From: Chromatiales bacterium
GTDB taxonomy: Bacteria; Pseudomonadota; Gammaproteobacteria; Poriferisulfidales; Oxydemutatoraceae
NCBI GenBank assembly: GCA_014323925.1
Contig: JACONC010000001.1
Location: forward strand, 131,942-195,941
Reading direction: 5' to 3'
Length of the DNA: 64,000 nt
In this document: positions 9,698-17,500 of the stretch, in pieces
Position numbering within the stretch: the stretch's first letter is position 1
Layout of the letters: each line of letters starts with the position of its first letter
Made by a program: the position numbers and the translations under genes
Notes under the pieces: generated by a model
What the model was told of the DNA's origin: nothing
Databases searched by the model: none
What the model saw: the letters and a program-made list of their open reading frames with translations, nothing else

Positions 9698-10600
9698 CTA
9701 AAAATATTCGTTCTCGGCGTCTTGACCATCGGGCGGCACATCGCTTTCAATCACGCCCTGCATTTGTGCTGCTTTAATCGTATTCTCTATAAGGCTGGCA
9801 ACCGTCATAGGTCCAGTACCGCCAGGCATAGGCGTAATTGCCCCGGCAACTTCTTTGACTTCGTCAAAAATGACATCGCCGACAATTTTTCCGTCTACTT
9901 GAGTAATGCCAACATCAAATACCGTAGCACCTGGTTTAATCGCCGATTTTCCTATCAACGCGTTGATGCCGGTCGCAGCAACAACGATGTCAGCGTCGCG
10001 GCATATATCTTCTATAGCGTCGGTTTTAGAGTGGCAGAGTGTAACAGTCGCATCCACTCCTTGTTTAGATAATAGTAATGTCTGTGGTATGCCGACTAAA
10101 AAGGAACGTCCGATAACGACTGCCGAACGGCCTGCCGTGGTGATGTTGTATTCTTTAATCAATCGCATTACCCCGAGTGGTGTACAGGGTGCCAGGCCGA
10201 CACCACCTTTGACAAGCCGTCCCATACTCTGAAAGGTTAGCCCGTCAACATCCTTTTCTGGAGGGATCATTTCCAATAAACGGTCAGTATCCAAGTGTTC
10301 GGGTAACGGTAGCTGTAATAAGATTCCGTGTATCTGGCTGTCGTCGGCGAGACTTAGTAAGGTGTCTTCAATGCCATCGTTGCTCACCTCGGCCGGTAAT
10401 TTAACTAAATGCGGGGTCAAACCGGCTTTTTCGGCAAGCTGCATTTTTAGGTTCACATAGAGATGGCTAGGTGCATAGTCACCGATTAGTATGGTGGCCA
10501 GCACAATTTTCGGATTGCCTAGATCGGCTAACTTTAGCGCACAATTGTGAGCGATTTTACGCGATAGACTTTGTCCATCCATAATAACCGCTGATTGCAT
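9698..10600 (-). CDS. folD: Bifunctional methylene-THF dehydrogenase / methenyl-THF cyclohydrolase
   Basis: A 300-residue FolD that interconverts 5,10-methylene-, 5,10-methenyl- and 10-formyl-tetrahydrofolate with NADP. Family marks: Tyr48 and Lys52 in SHLYVNLK (catalytic Tyr-xxx-Lys), ILLQLPLPEHLD, PPEKDVDG, PCTPLGV, the nucleotide-binding GRSFLVGIP, and PGGTGPMT. The usual GRSxIVGxP is slightly altered (Phe-Leu for the typical Asn-Ile). The gene begins 13 bases after the Ftr-like stop with an AAGGTA ribosome site, as third gene of a minus-strand C1 operon: cyclo-ligase, Ftr-like, folD. A short acidic C-terminal tail extends past the domain. Confidence 0.95.
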   Translation of the reverse strand: MQSAVIMDGQSLSRKIAHNCALKLADLGNPKIVLATILIGDYAPSHLYVNLKMQLAEKAGLTPHLVKLPAEVSNDGIEDTLLSLADDSQIHGILLQLPLPEHLDTDRLLEMIPPEKDVDGLTFQSMGRLVKGGVGLAPCTPLGVMRLIKEYNITTAGRSAVVIGRSFLVGIPQTLLLSKQGVDATVTLCHSKTDAIEDICRDADIVVAATGINALIGKSAIKPGATVFDVGITQVDGKIVGDVIFDEVKEVAGAITPMPGGTGPMTVASLIENTIKAAQMQGVIESDVPPDGQDAENEYF

Positions 10601-10613
10601 AGCTGTTACCTTG

Positions 10614-11546
10614 CTAGGTGGGTAAAGCGGGTTGCTTGGCTGGGTGTAAATAAATTAGACTTTTGCCTAGTTTACCGCCGTAGTTCCCAGCTGAGATCAT
10701 CGTTAAACCTTCGCTGCCCGATGATGCTTTTATCGCTGCTTGAGTGGCTGCAATAATCGCTTTTATATTGCGACCGTTCATAATAATCTCCATTACCGAT
10801 GCAACCCCTTCGGGTAAGCCATGCTCTACATCAGGATGTTGTTGTAGCATAGGGCAGAATTTTTCGTAAGTACTGGCAATCGTAAAATCGTAACGACTGC
10901 CGGCTTTGGAACCGCTACCGGCAATCCCGCCAGGGAATGTGGTGACAACCTCAGCCATAGGTGCAATCGCCTCGACACCTTTTTCGGCAGCCGCTAATGC
11001 TGAGTCGGTATCTTTGCCGAAAAACCATAAATTACCACCCATCAGACCTTCACGATAACCAAGGCGACGGTCTAATATAAACTCTCCTCCGAGTATTGGT
11101 ATCCACCACATTTCCCGGCCGAAACGCTCTACACGCTTCTGATAACCATTGCCAAAATAAGCGATTTTGCGGCCTATCTGGTAATAATTTTCGCTATCCT
11201 CCAACATATTGAAGCAGGAGGCAGTCGGACAAGTCAATATATTTTGACTGATGCGCACCAATGCCGCTTTCTCAAGTCTCTGCACTCGGTCTTTCCAAAA
11301 GCGTGGCACATGCAGCTGAACGATAGCACCTGGTCTGCCATCTGGGGTTTGTACGCTGTCATCGCCTCCCGGTCCGACATAGCGATCTAAACCAGCTTCA
11401 CAATCGCAAAGTATCGAACTAGACGCATTACCAGTGCACGCGTTAACTGCGTGATCCAACCATTTGCGATCGCGCGCAGTAATCAGAAACTCTACATAAA
11501 GGCTCTTAAAAGCCTCTGCATAAGTATCATCTATTATGGTATCCAT
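10614..11546 (-). CDS. ftr: Formylmethanofuran:tetrahydromethanopterin formyltransferase homologue (Ftr)
   Basis: A 310-residue protein that matches the Ftr/FhcD family over its length. It shows IDDTYAEAF at the N terminus, TPDGRPG at about 70, LTCPTASCFN at about 105, FPGGIAGSGSKAGSRYDF in the middle, and SAGNYGGKLGKSLIYLH at the C terminus, each with a close counterpart in archaeal and methylotroph Ftr. The family moves a formyl group between methanofuran and tetrahydromethanopterin. The ATG at 11546 overlaps the cyclo-ligase stop (TGATG), preferred over a TTG one codon upstream. Odd: it lies between two folate enzymes with no fhcA, fhcB, fhcC, mch, mtdB or fae in the window. It may serve an H4MPT pathway encoded elsewhere or use another pterin; that part is inference. 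Confidence 0.85.
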   Translation of the reverse strand: MDTIIDDTYAEAFKSLYVEFLITARDRKWLDHAVNACTGNASSSILCDCEAGLDRYVGPGGDDSVQTPDGRPGAIVQLHVPRFWKDRVQRLEKAALVRISQNILTCPTASCFNMLEDSENYYQIGRKIAYFGNGYQKRVERFGREMWWIPILGGEFILDRRLGYREGLMGGNLWFFGKDTDSALAAAEKGVEAIAPMAEVVTTFPGGIAGSGSKAGSRYDFTIASTYEKFCPMLQQHPDVEHGLPEGVASVMEIIMNGRNIKAIIAATQAAIKASSGSEGLTMISAGNYGGKLGKSLIYLHPAKQPALPT

Positions 11547-12178
11547 CAATCTCGCCCTTTACCCTCGTATACTGCTTTTTCGGTAATCACTTTGTCCATA
11601 AATATATCGTGAGGCCCTACCAGTATTTCGTCGCACAACTGCGATTCATAACAGATGGCTACCAGCGGACAATCTTTGCGAACCTTTTCCAGCAATCGAT
11701 CATAATATCCCTGACCGTTGCCCATCCGTCCGCCGTTTTTGTCAAAACCAACTCCCGGCACCATTACGATGTCAAGCTCTTCAGGCTTCGCTTCTTTATC
11801 TGGGTTACCCCACAGTTCGCGCGGTGGTTCCAATATATTCCATTTTCCAACGATAAGCTCGTCAAAGCTCTCCAAATGCCACAGCCCCAGTTTATTATCG
11901 CCTTTGTCGTCTACCGTGCAATAAGGGACGATAATTTTTCTGTCCTGTTTTTCAATTTCCTGTTGCAGATGTTTTTTGGTGCGGGTCTCTGATCGACAGT
12001 CTATGTACCACATTGCAGTTGTTGCGCTTTGGTATTCCGTCAATGCGATAAACTTATCGCAAATCTTCTCGCTAATCTCGTCTTTTTTTTCTTGTGCTGC
12101 TCTCGCATCGTAGGCTTTACGCCGCATTAAGTTCTTTTTTTCCATTAGAACTTTCAGTTCTTCTTGTGTCAATGACAT
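11546..12178 (-). CDS. 5-formyltetrahydrofolate cyclo-ligase
   Basis: A 210-residue member of the 5-formyl-THF cyclo-ligase (methenyl-THF synthetase) family, which converts 5-formyl-THF and ATP to 5,10-methenyl-THF. Seen: the N-terminal basic KKNLMRRKAYDAR helix that binds nucleotide phosphates, IIVPYCTVDD, and the signature VPGVGFDKNGGRMGNGQGYY with the ATP-binding glycine loop. A clear TAAGGAG lies 7-8 bases before the ATG on the minus strand. First gene of the C1 operon; its TGA shares a base with the ATG of the Ftr homologue, implying translational coupling. Its role beside Ftr could be to recycle 5-formyl pterin by-products. Confidence 0.9.
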   Translation of the reverse strand: MSLTQEELKVLMEKKNLMRRKAYDARAAQEKKDEISEKICDKFIALTEYQSATTAMWYIDCRSETRTKKHLQQEIEKQDRKIIVPYCTVDDKGDNKLGLWHLESFDELIVGKWNILEPPRELWGNPDKEAKPEELDIVMVPGVGFDKNGGRMGNGQGYYDRLLEKVRKDCPLVAICYESQLCDEILVGPHDIFMDKVITEKAVYEGKGRD

Positions 12179-12266
12179 ATTTTTTACTCCTTATAAAAGA
12201 ATGGGATAATCAGTTAAAGCTTTAGCGTGTTTATTTTAAGCAAGCTATTATATAATATACCGCTAT

Positions 12267-12701
12267 TCAATGGCAGCAGCCCAGCCCTAGTTTTTTCAAT
12301 CGCCAATAGTTATATGGCCAAGGTGTGATAAAACCTGCTAATAGCATAGGTAATATCACCGTCGGCGTCAATAGTGCACCGCCAGTCATAATAAAATCGG
12401 TTGTATTCATTGCCGCTTCCATTGCCAGCATGGATAGAAAACTCATCCCCATCGCTGTTCGCAATGCAGTTATCAATGGAAAATGTTGCCGCCGCATCAA
12501 AATAAAAGTCTCTAGTACGATACTGGTAATCAAGCCGTTGGTCATCGCCAGTAGCATAATATAAAGCGTATGCCAGGGTATACCAGTGAACTGAAAATAC
12601 GCAATAGTGCCTAAATCACCAATAGCACAACCTATCAGACACCACATCGTGTTATACGCACTCTTTGCCCAAAGCTGTCCGGATGTCCAAAAATCTATCA
12701 T
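12267..12701 (-). CDS. DUF4396-like small membrane protein
   Basis: A 144-residue protein with about four hydrophobic helices. It has a WCLIGCAIGDLG motif near residue 20, then GLITSIVLETFIL, FLSMLAMEAAMN and a WPYNYWRLKK-LGLGCCH tail. This matches my recollection of the DUF4396 pattern (a Gly-Cys-Ala-Ile-Gly motif, Met-Glu in a middle helix, Pro-x-Asn near the C terminus). Function unknown. The conserved Glu, Cys and His inside or beside helices could bind a metal, which is speculation. It lies 88 bases upstream of the cyclo-ligase on the same strand, so it may be in the same transcript, though the gap also holds AT-rich promoter-like DNA. Confidence 0.65.
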   Translation of the reverse strand: MIDFWTSGQLWAKSAYNTMWCLIGCAIGDLGTIAYFQFTGIPWHTLYIMLLAMTNGLITSIVLETFILMRRQHFPLITALRTAMGMSFLSMLAMEAAMNTTDFIMTGGALLTPTVILPMLLAGFITPWPYNYWRLKKLGLGCCH

Positions 12702-12957
12702 AATGGCCGATTAGCAAGTTCTAACAAACATTATTTCGGGTGCTTCGGTTTTATATCTTTTATGAATAGTATTTTGATCAAGCTTACCAGCGTTCAAAGA
12801 TTGTTATATATCTCACATCAGTGGTATAAGCACTGCACATGAAGTTTTATGCAGGGTAGCTCAGTATAACTCCGAGGCCATGAGTATGCTGTCGTGTATA
12901 AGCTCAAGTACATTATCAATCATAGGTCAGGGGATCAATCATAGGTCAGTGGATCAA
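12702..12957. other. Intergenic stretch downstream of ilvD
   Basis: About 256 bases without a credible gene. It contains the promoter side of the DUF4396-like gene and a 19-bp tandem repeat running into the ilvD stop codon. No hairpin with T-run was found on either strand. Confidence 0.6.
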
Positions 12958-12971
12958 TCATCGGTCAGTGA
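12915..12971. repeat. 19-bp x3 tandem repeat across the ilvD stop
   Basis: Three copies of atcaatcataggtcagtgg with one or two changes. The ilvD stop (complement of 12958-12960) is inside the third copy, so the first two copies look like duplications of the gene end. Confidence 0.9.
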
Positions 12972-14637
12972 TTGCACCTTCGGAAGCTGAAGCGACCAAC
13001 CGCGCATATTTAGCAAGTGTACCATGCCGATGTTTTACCTGCGGTGCTTGCCATTTTTTCAGCCGGTTTTTGATTTGTGCAGCCGACAAGTTAAGATCAA
13101 TCTTTCTTGCTATCGCATCAATCGTAATCGAGTCCCCATCTCGGATGATCGCCAAAGGACCACCAGCTGCCGCCTCAGGTGTAATATGTCCGACGACGAA
13201 ACCGTGGCTACCTCCGGAGAAGCGGCCGTCGGTAATCAATGCAACATCGTTGCCTAAACCGCGACCCATAATCGCCGAGGTCGGTGACAACATCTCGCGC
13301 ATACCAGGACCGCCGCGTGGACCTTCATAGCGAATGACGACGACATCTCCTTTTTTGATTTTGCCAGCTAAGATACTTTGCAGAGCTTCCTCTTCGGAAT
13401 TATATACGCGCGCCGGCCCAGTAAATTGACTACCTTCTTTACCAGTAATCTTGGCAACTGCACCGCGCGGTGCTAGGTTGCCGCGCAAAATGACCAGATG
13501 TCCGTCTGCTTTAATCGGTCGGTCCCAGCTGCGGATAATGTTTTGGTTTTTAGGATAGTCGGGTGTATTTTTTAGATCTTCGGCCAGTGTTCTACCAGTG
13601 ACAGTCAAACAATCACCGTGTAATAATCCTTTTTCCAACAGTTGTTTCATCAACGGGCGTATACCTCCAATGCGTATCAGTTCGGACATCCGATAGCGAC
13701 CGCTGGGTCTAAGATCAGCAAGCACAGGCACCTTACGCCCTAGTCTGGAGAAGTCGTCGAGCTTTAGTTTAACGCCAGCACTGTGTGCCATGGCTATCAG
13801 ATGCAACACTGCATTGGTTGAACCACCGAGCGCAGTGACCACCGTGATAGCGTTTTCAAATGCTTTTTTGGTCATGATGTCACGCGGTAATATTTGTTTA
13901 TTGATTAAGTTGAGCAACAGTTTGCCGGCGGTAGTGCAATCTTCTGCTTTGGCACGCGACACTGCATTTTGCGCTGAACTGTTTGGCCCGCTCATACCCA
14001 GTGCTTCTATAGCCGAAGCCATCGTATTAGCGGTGTACATACCACCGCAGGATCCGGCACCCGGAATCGCACGCGATTCAATTTGCTTAAGTCGCCTAGC
14101 ACTTAGATTTCCAGCTGCTCTACTGCCGACACTTTCAAATACACTGATGATATCCAATTTCTTTTTGCCTAGAGTCCCCGGCAGTATCGTACCACCGTAT
14201 ATAAACACCGCTGGTCGGTTTAAGCGCGCAATTGCCATCATGCAGCCAGGCATATTTTTATCGCATCCACCGATAGCTATAAGCCCGTCAAAGCCTTCGC
14301 AGCCGACCACTGTCTCGATAGAGTCGGCAATCACTTCGCGCGACACCAGTGAATATTTCATTCCTTCACTACCCATAGAAATACCATCTGAGACGGTGAT
14401 AGTGCCGAATATTAAGGCTTTGCCACCGGCGTCGTCAACCGCCTTTGCAGCACGCCGAGCCAAACGATCAATGTGCATATTACAAGGTGTGACCTCTGCC
14501 CAAGTAGATGCAATCCCGATCTGAGGTTTATTGAAATCTTTATCTTTGAAACCCACTGCGCGCAACATTGAACGACTGGGTGCGCGCGCATCTCCGTCCA
14601 CGATAATCGACGAATAAGGTCTAGTATTTTTTGCCAT
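12958..14637 (-). CDS. ilvD: Dihydroxy-acid dehydratase
   Basis: A 559-residue Fe-S dehydratase of branched-chain amino acid synthesis, converting 2,3-dihydroxy-isovalerate and -methylvalerate to the 2-oxo acids. The cluster cysteines are visible: Cys52 in VTPCNMHID, Cys125 in GGCDKNMPGC, and Cys197 in PGAGSCGGMY. GRFSGGSHGFVVGH is the C-terminal signature. I place the start at the ATG at 14637 (MAKNTRPYSS), where homology begins. The open frame extends 63 codons further upstream but that part is basic, Cys-rich, unlike any IlvD, and runs antisense into prfB. The 100 bases between ilvD and prfB hold divergent promoters. The stop lies in a 19-bp tandem repeat. Confidence 0.95.
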   Translation of the reverse strand: MAKNTRPYSSIIVDGDARAPSRSMLRAVGFKDKDFNKPQIGIASTWAEVTPCNMHIDRLARRAAKAVDDAGGKALIFGTITVSDGISMGSEGMKYSLVSREVIADSIETVVGCEGFDGLIAIGGCDKNMPGCMMAIARLNRPAVFIYGGTILPGTLGKKKLDIISVFESVGSRAAGNLSARRLKQIESRAIPGAGSCGGMYTANTMASAIEALGMSGPNSSAQNAVSRAKAEDCTTAGKLLLNLINKQILPRDIMTKKAFENAITVVTALGGSTNAVLHLIAMAHSAGVKLKLDDFSRLGRKVPVLADLRPSGRYRMSELIRIGGIRPLMKQLLEKGLLHGDCLTVTGRTLAEDLKNTPDYPKNQNIIRSWDRPIKADGHLVILRGNLAPRGAVAKITGKEGSQFTGPARVYNSEEEALQSILAGKIKKGDVVVIRYEGPRGGPGMREMLSPTSAIMGRGLGNDVALITDGRFSGGSHGFVVGHITPEAAAGGPLAIIRDGDSITIDAIARKIDLNLSAAQIKNRLKKWQAPQVKHRHGTLAKYARLVASASEGAITDR

Positions 14638-14737
14638 TGCTCTATTATATACAACAAAAGCTGAACAGACAGCATATACATGCTTTAGTTGTAGCATAGT
14701 ATACTGTACTAGATTACAATAATTTTTTAGAAAGCGA

Positions 14738-15836
14738 ATGGAAGAGTTCAATATCATTAAGCAAACTATAGAGGATTTGACACAACGCAGCGATGCGCTG
14801 AGGAGGTATCTTTGACATTGATGCAAAGCAAGAACGCTATAAGGCTTTGAGTCGTGAGTTGCAAGATCAGGCTATTTGGCACCAGCAAGAGCGGGTCCGC
14901 GGTCTGAGTAAAGAGCGTAGTATTTTAGAAAAAATCATAACTGACTTAAGTGCATTGGAACAAGGTTTGACAGACAGCCGTGCGTTACTTGAACTTGCCG
15001 AGCAAGAGCAAGACACCGATACCCTAACGGCATTGGCAGACGATATACAAAAACTATCCGAGCGGGTCGCAGCTCTGGAGTTTCAGCGTATGTTTGGTGG
15101 TCGGATGGATGCTAATAATGCGTATCTAGATATCAATTCTGGTTCCGGCGGCACTGAAGCTCAGGATTGGGCAGAGATGTTGTTGCGTATGTATTTGCGT
15201 TGGGCTGAGCGGCAAGGCTTTAAGACCAACATCACTGGAATATCGCCGGGGGAAGTTGCTGGAATTAAAAGTACAACTATTTACCTACAAGGTGATTATG
15301 CATACGGTTGGTTGCGCAGTGAAACTGGCATACACAGATTGGTGCGTAAGTCGCCGTTCAATGCTGGCAACAAACGGCATACTTCCTTTGCTTCGGTATT
15401 CGTTTACCCTGAAGTTGATGATGAAGTCGAGATAGAAATCAATCCGAGTGATCTGCGTATTGATGTTTATCGAGCGAGTGGTGCAGGTGGTCAACATGTC
15501 AACAAAACCGAATCAGCGGTTAGAATTACACACCTGCCGACTTCTATCGTCGTGCAGTGTCAAAGTGATAGGTCACAGCATAAGAATAAAAGTGTTGCAA
15601 TGAAACAACTAAAAGCTAAGCTCTATGAATTGGAAATGCGCAAAAAGCTAGGTGAAAAACAAGCAGCGGAAGAGAGTAAATCCGATATAGGATGGGGCAA
15701 TCAAATACGCTCTTATGTGTTGGATCAATCGCGTATCAAAGATCTGCGCACCCGCTACGAGAATACTGATACGCAAGCAGTGCTTGACGGAGATATCACC
15801 GCGTTTATAGAAGAAAGCCTCAAGCAAGGTTATTGA
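14738..15836 (+). CDS. prfB: Peptide chain release factor 2, programmed +1 frameshift
   Basis: A two-frame gene. The first frame starts at ATG 14738 and stops at TGA 14813-14815 after 25 codons. The internal Shine-Dalgarno AGGAGG (14801-14806), then TATCTTTGAC, is the classic RF2 autoregulatory site. A +1 slip on CTT-TGA skips T14813 and continues at GAC 14814 to the stop at 15834-15836, giving 365 residues, the same as E. coli RF2. The second frame has the UGA/UAA-specific SPF tripeptide ([10 protein letters not shown]) and the peptidyl-hydrolysis GGQ ([10 protein letters not shown]). Low RF2 lets the ribosome pause at TGA and shift, so expression is self-regulated. lysS follows 13 bases later, the prfB-lysS pair known from enterobacteria. 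Confidence 0.96.
14801..14816 (+). promoter_or_regulatory. RF2 programmed +1 frameshift site
   Basis: AGGAGGTATCTTTGAC: an internal Shine-Dalgarno element three bases before the CTT slip codon, followed by TGA and C, the weak termination context. This is the same arrangement as the E. coli prfB recoding site. Confidence 0.95.
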
Positions 15837-15849
15837 TAGAGAACATGCC

Positions 15850-17313
15850 ATGAGCGACGAAGCTGCCGACCGCAGAGCAAAACTAGCTAAGCTACTACAA
15901 CGGGGCGACATTTATCCTAACAATATTGAACGTACGCTTGCCGAACATTTTCAAGTGCAGTACGGGCACTTAACACGCGACGAGTTAGAAAAACACAATG
16001 TATCGGCGGCACTCGCTGGGCGAGTAATGGCAAAACGACAAATGAGTAAGACCAGTTTTATTGAATTACACGATGCGAGTGCCAAGATACAGCTAATGCT
16101 CAGTATGACCAACCCCGAGATAGTGCAGACTTTTGAATTACTCGATAGCGGCGATATAGTCTCTGCCACTGGTACTCTAACGAAGACTAAAACCGGCGAG
16201 TTGAGTGTACGGGTGAAGGCACTGCGTATACTGGCAAAATCTATACATCCTTTACCTGAAAAATTTCATGGTTTAGCCGATATAGAAACTCGCTATAGAA
16301 AACGCTATTTAGATTTAATCATCAACGCCGATAGCTTGGCAGTATTTGAAAAACGTTCTCGGATTATCGCTTACCTACGGTCATATTTAGGTGGCGTTGG
16401 TTTTCTTGAGGTAGAAACGCCGATGATGCAAGGGTTGTCCGGCGGTGCTGCAGCCAAACCTTTTGTGACCCATCACAATGCTTTGGATATGACATTGTAT
16501 TTGCGGGTTGCCCCTGAACTTTATCTCAAGAGATTGCTAGTTGGTGGGTTTGAAAAAGTCTACGAATTGAATCGCAATTTCAGAAATGAAGGTATATCAA
16601 GCCATCATAATCCGGAATTTACGATGCTCGAGTTTTATCAAGCGTACACAGATTATCGCCTAGCGATGGATAGAACTGAGGATCTGCTGAGAAATTGTCA
16701 ACTGTACCTGCAAGAGCAATTTCCGCACCCACCGCCAGCTAGTGATTGTGATTTAAGCCAGCCGTTTGTACGCATGACTTTCAAGCAAGCACTGCTAGAA
16801 TATATAGACGACTTGAACGAACAATCCTTAGATAATCCGCAGGTATTAAAAAACTGTGCGCTGAGCAAAGGCATTACAGTAGGTGACATTGACAATCCTT
16901 ATTTGTTACAGATGGCATTGTTTGAAAAACAAGTTGAACCACAGTTGCAAAAACCTACTTTTGTAACAGATTATCCGACTATTGTTTCACCGCTTGCGCA
17001 TTCAAAACCAGACACTCCCGATGTTGCTGAGCGATTTGAATTGTTCGTGTCAGGCTATGAAATTGCTAACGGTTTTTCGGAACTGAACAATCCCATTGAG
17101 CAAGCCCGCCGACTGAAAGCGCAAGCGCAGCAAAAAAGCATTGGCGACGACGAAGCAATGTATTACGATGCTGACTATATAGAGGCTCTAGAATATGCCA
17201 TGCCGCCAGCCGCAGGTGTCGGTATTGGTATAGATCGCCTAGTGATGATACTGACTGGTTGCACCGCGATTAAAGATGTTATCCTTTTCCCGTTATTACA
17301 TGCTAAGAAATAG
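15850..17313 (+). CDS. lysS: Lysyl-tRNA synthetase, class II
   Basis: A 487-residue class II lysyl-tRNA synthetase charging tRNA-Lys. An N-terminal OB-fold anticodon-binding domain spans about residues 50-150 (LAGRVMAKRQMSKTSFIELH). The catalytic domain has motif 1 around FLEVETPMMQ, motif 2 in NRNFRNEGISSHHNPEFT, and motif 3 in GVGIGIDRLVMILTG. The region after motif 2 (KEQ-poor, Pro-rich) is somewhat diverged from E. coli. It lies 13 bases after prfB and is probably co-transcribed. A 17-bp duplication spans the stop codon. Confidence 0.95.
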   Translation: MSDEAADRRAKLAKLLQRGDIYPNNIERTLAEHFQVQYGHLTRDELEKHNVSAALAGRVMAKRQMSKTSFIELHDASAKIQLMLSMTNPEIVQTFELLDSGDIVSATGTLTKTKTGELSVRVKALRILAKSIHPLPEKFHGLADIETRYRKRYLDLIINADSLAVFEKRSRIIAYLRSYLGGVGFLEVETPMMQGLSGGAAAKPFVTHHNALDMTLYLRVAPELYLKRLLVGGFEKVYELNRNFRNEGISSHHNPEFTMLEFYQAYTDYRLAMDRTEDLLRNCQLYLQEQFPHPPPASDCDLSQPFVRMTFKQALLEYIDDLNEQSLDNPQVLKNCALSKGITVGDIDNPYLLQMALFEKQVEPQLQKPTFVTDYPTIVSPLAHSKPDTPDVAERFELFVSGYEIANGFSELNNPIEQARRLKAQAQQKSIGDDEAMYYDADYIEALEYAMPPAAGVGIGIDRLVMILTGCTAIKDVILFPLLHAKK

Positions 17314-17335
17314 TAGGGGCTAAGAAATAGTAGGG
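17302..17335. repeat. 17-bp x2 tandem duplication across the lysS stop
   Basis: Two perfect copies of gctaagaaatagtaggg; the lysS stop TAG is at 17311-17313 in the first copy, and the second copy is an untranslated duplicate of the gene end. Confidence 0.9.
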
Positions 17336-17500
17336 CGCAGAAGCGTATTGTTACAGCACGCCCAACGCAATGACACTGTACACTAGCACCTGCGGTCTCT
17401 GCTTTGTGTAGAAACCTAGCAATTCAAGGTTGTCTTTACGGTTTTAAACTTTCTAGTTATCTTTTATTGTGCATTTGGTAGAATATAGTATTTTAAGCTT

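Noticed and set aside
12915..12971. Possible CRISPR-like or attachment-site repeat
   Set aside because: The three 19-bp copies are directly adjacent with no spacers, and no cas or integrase gene is near; it is a simple tandem duplication.
14638..14826. 63-codon upstream extension of ilvD
   Set aside because: Homology to IlvD starts at the ATG at 14637; the extension is Cys-rich, unlike the family, and antisense to the prfB start.
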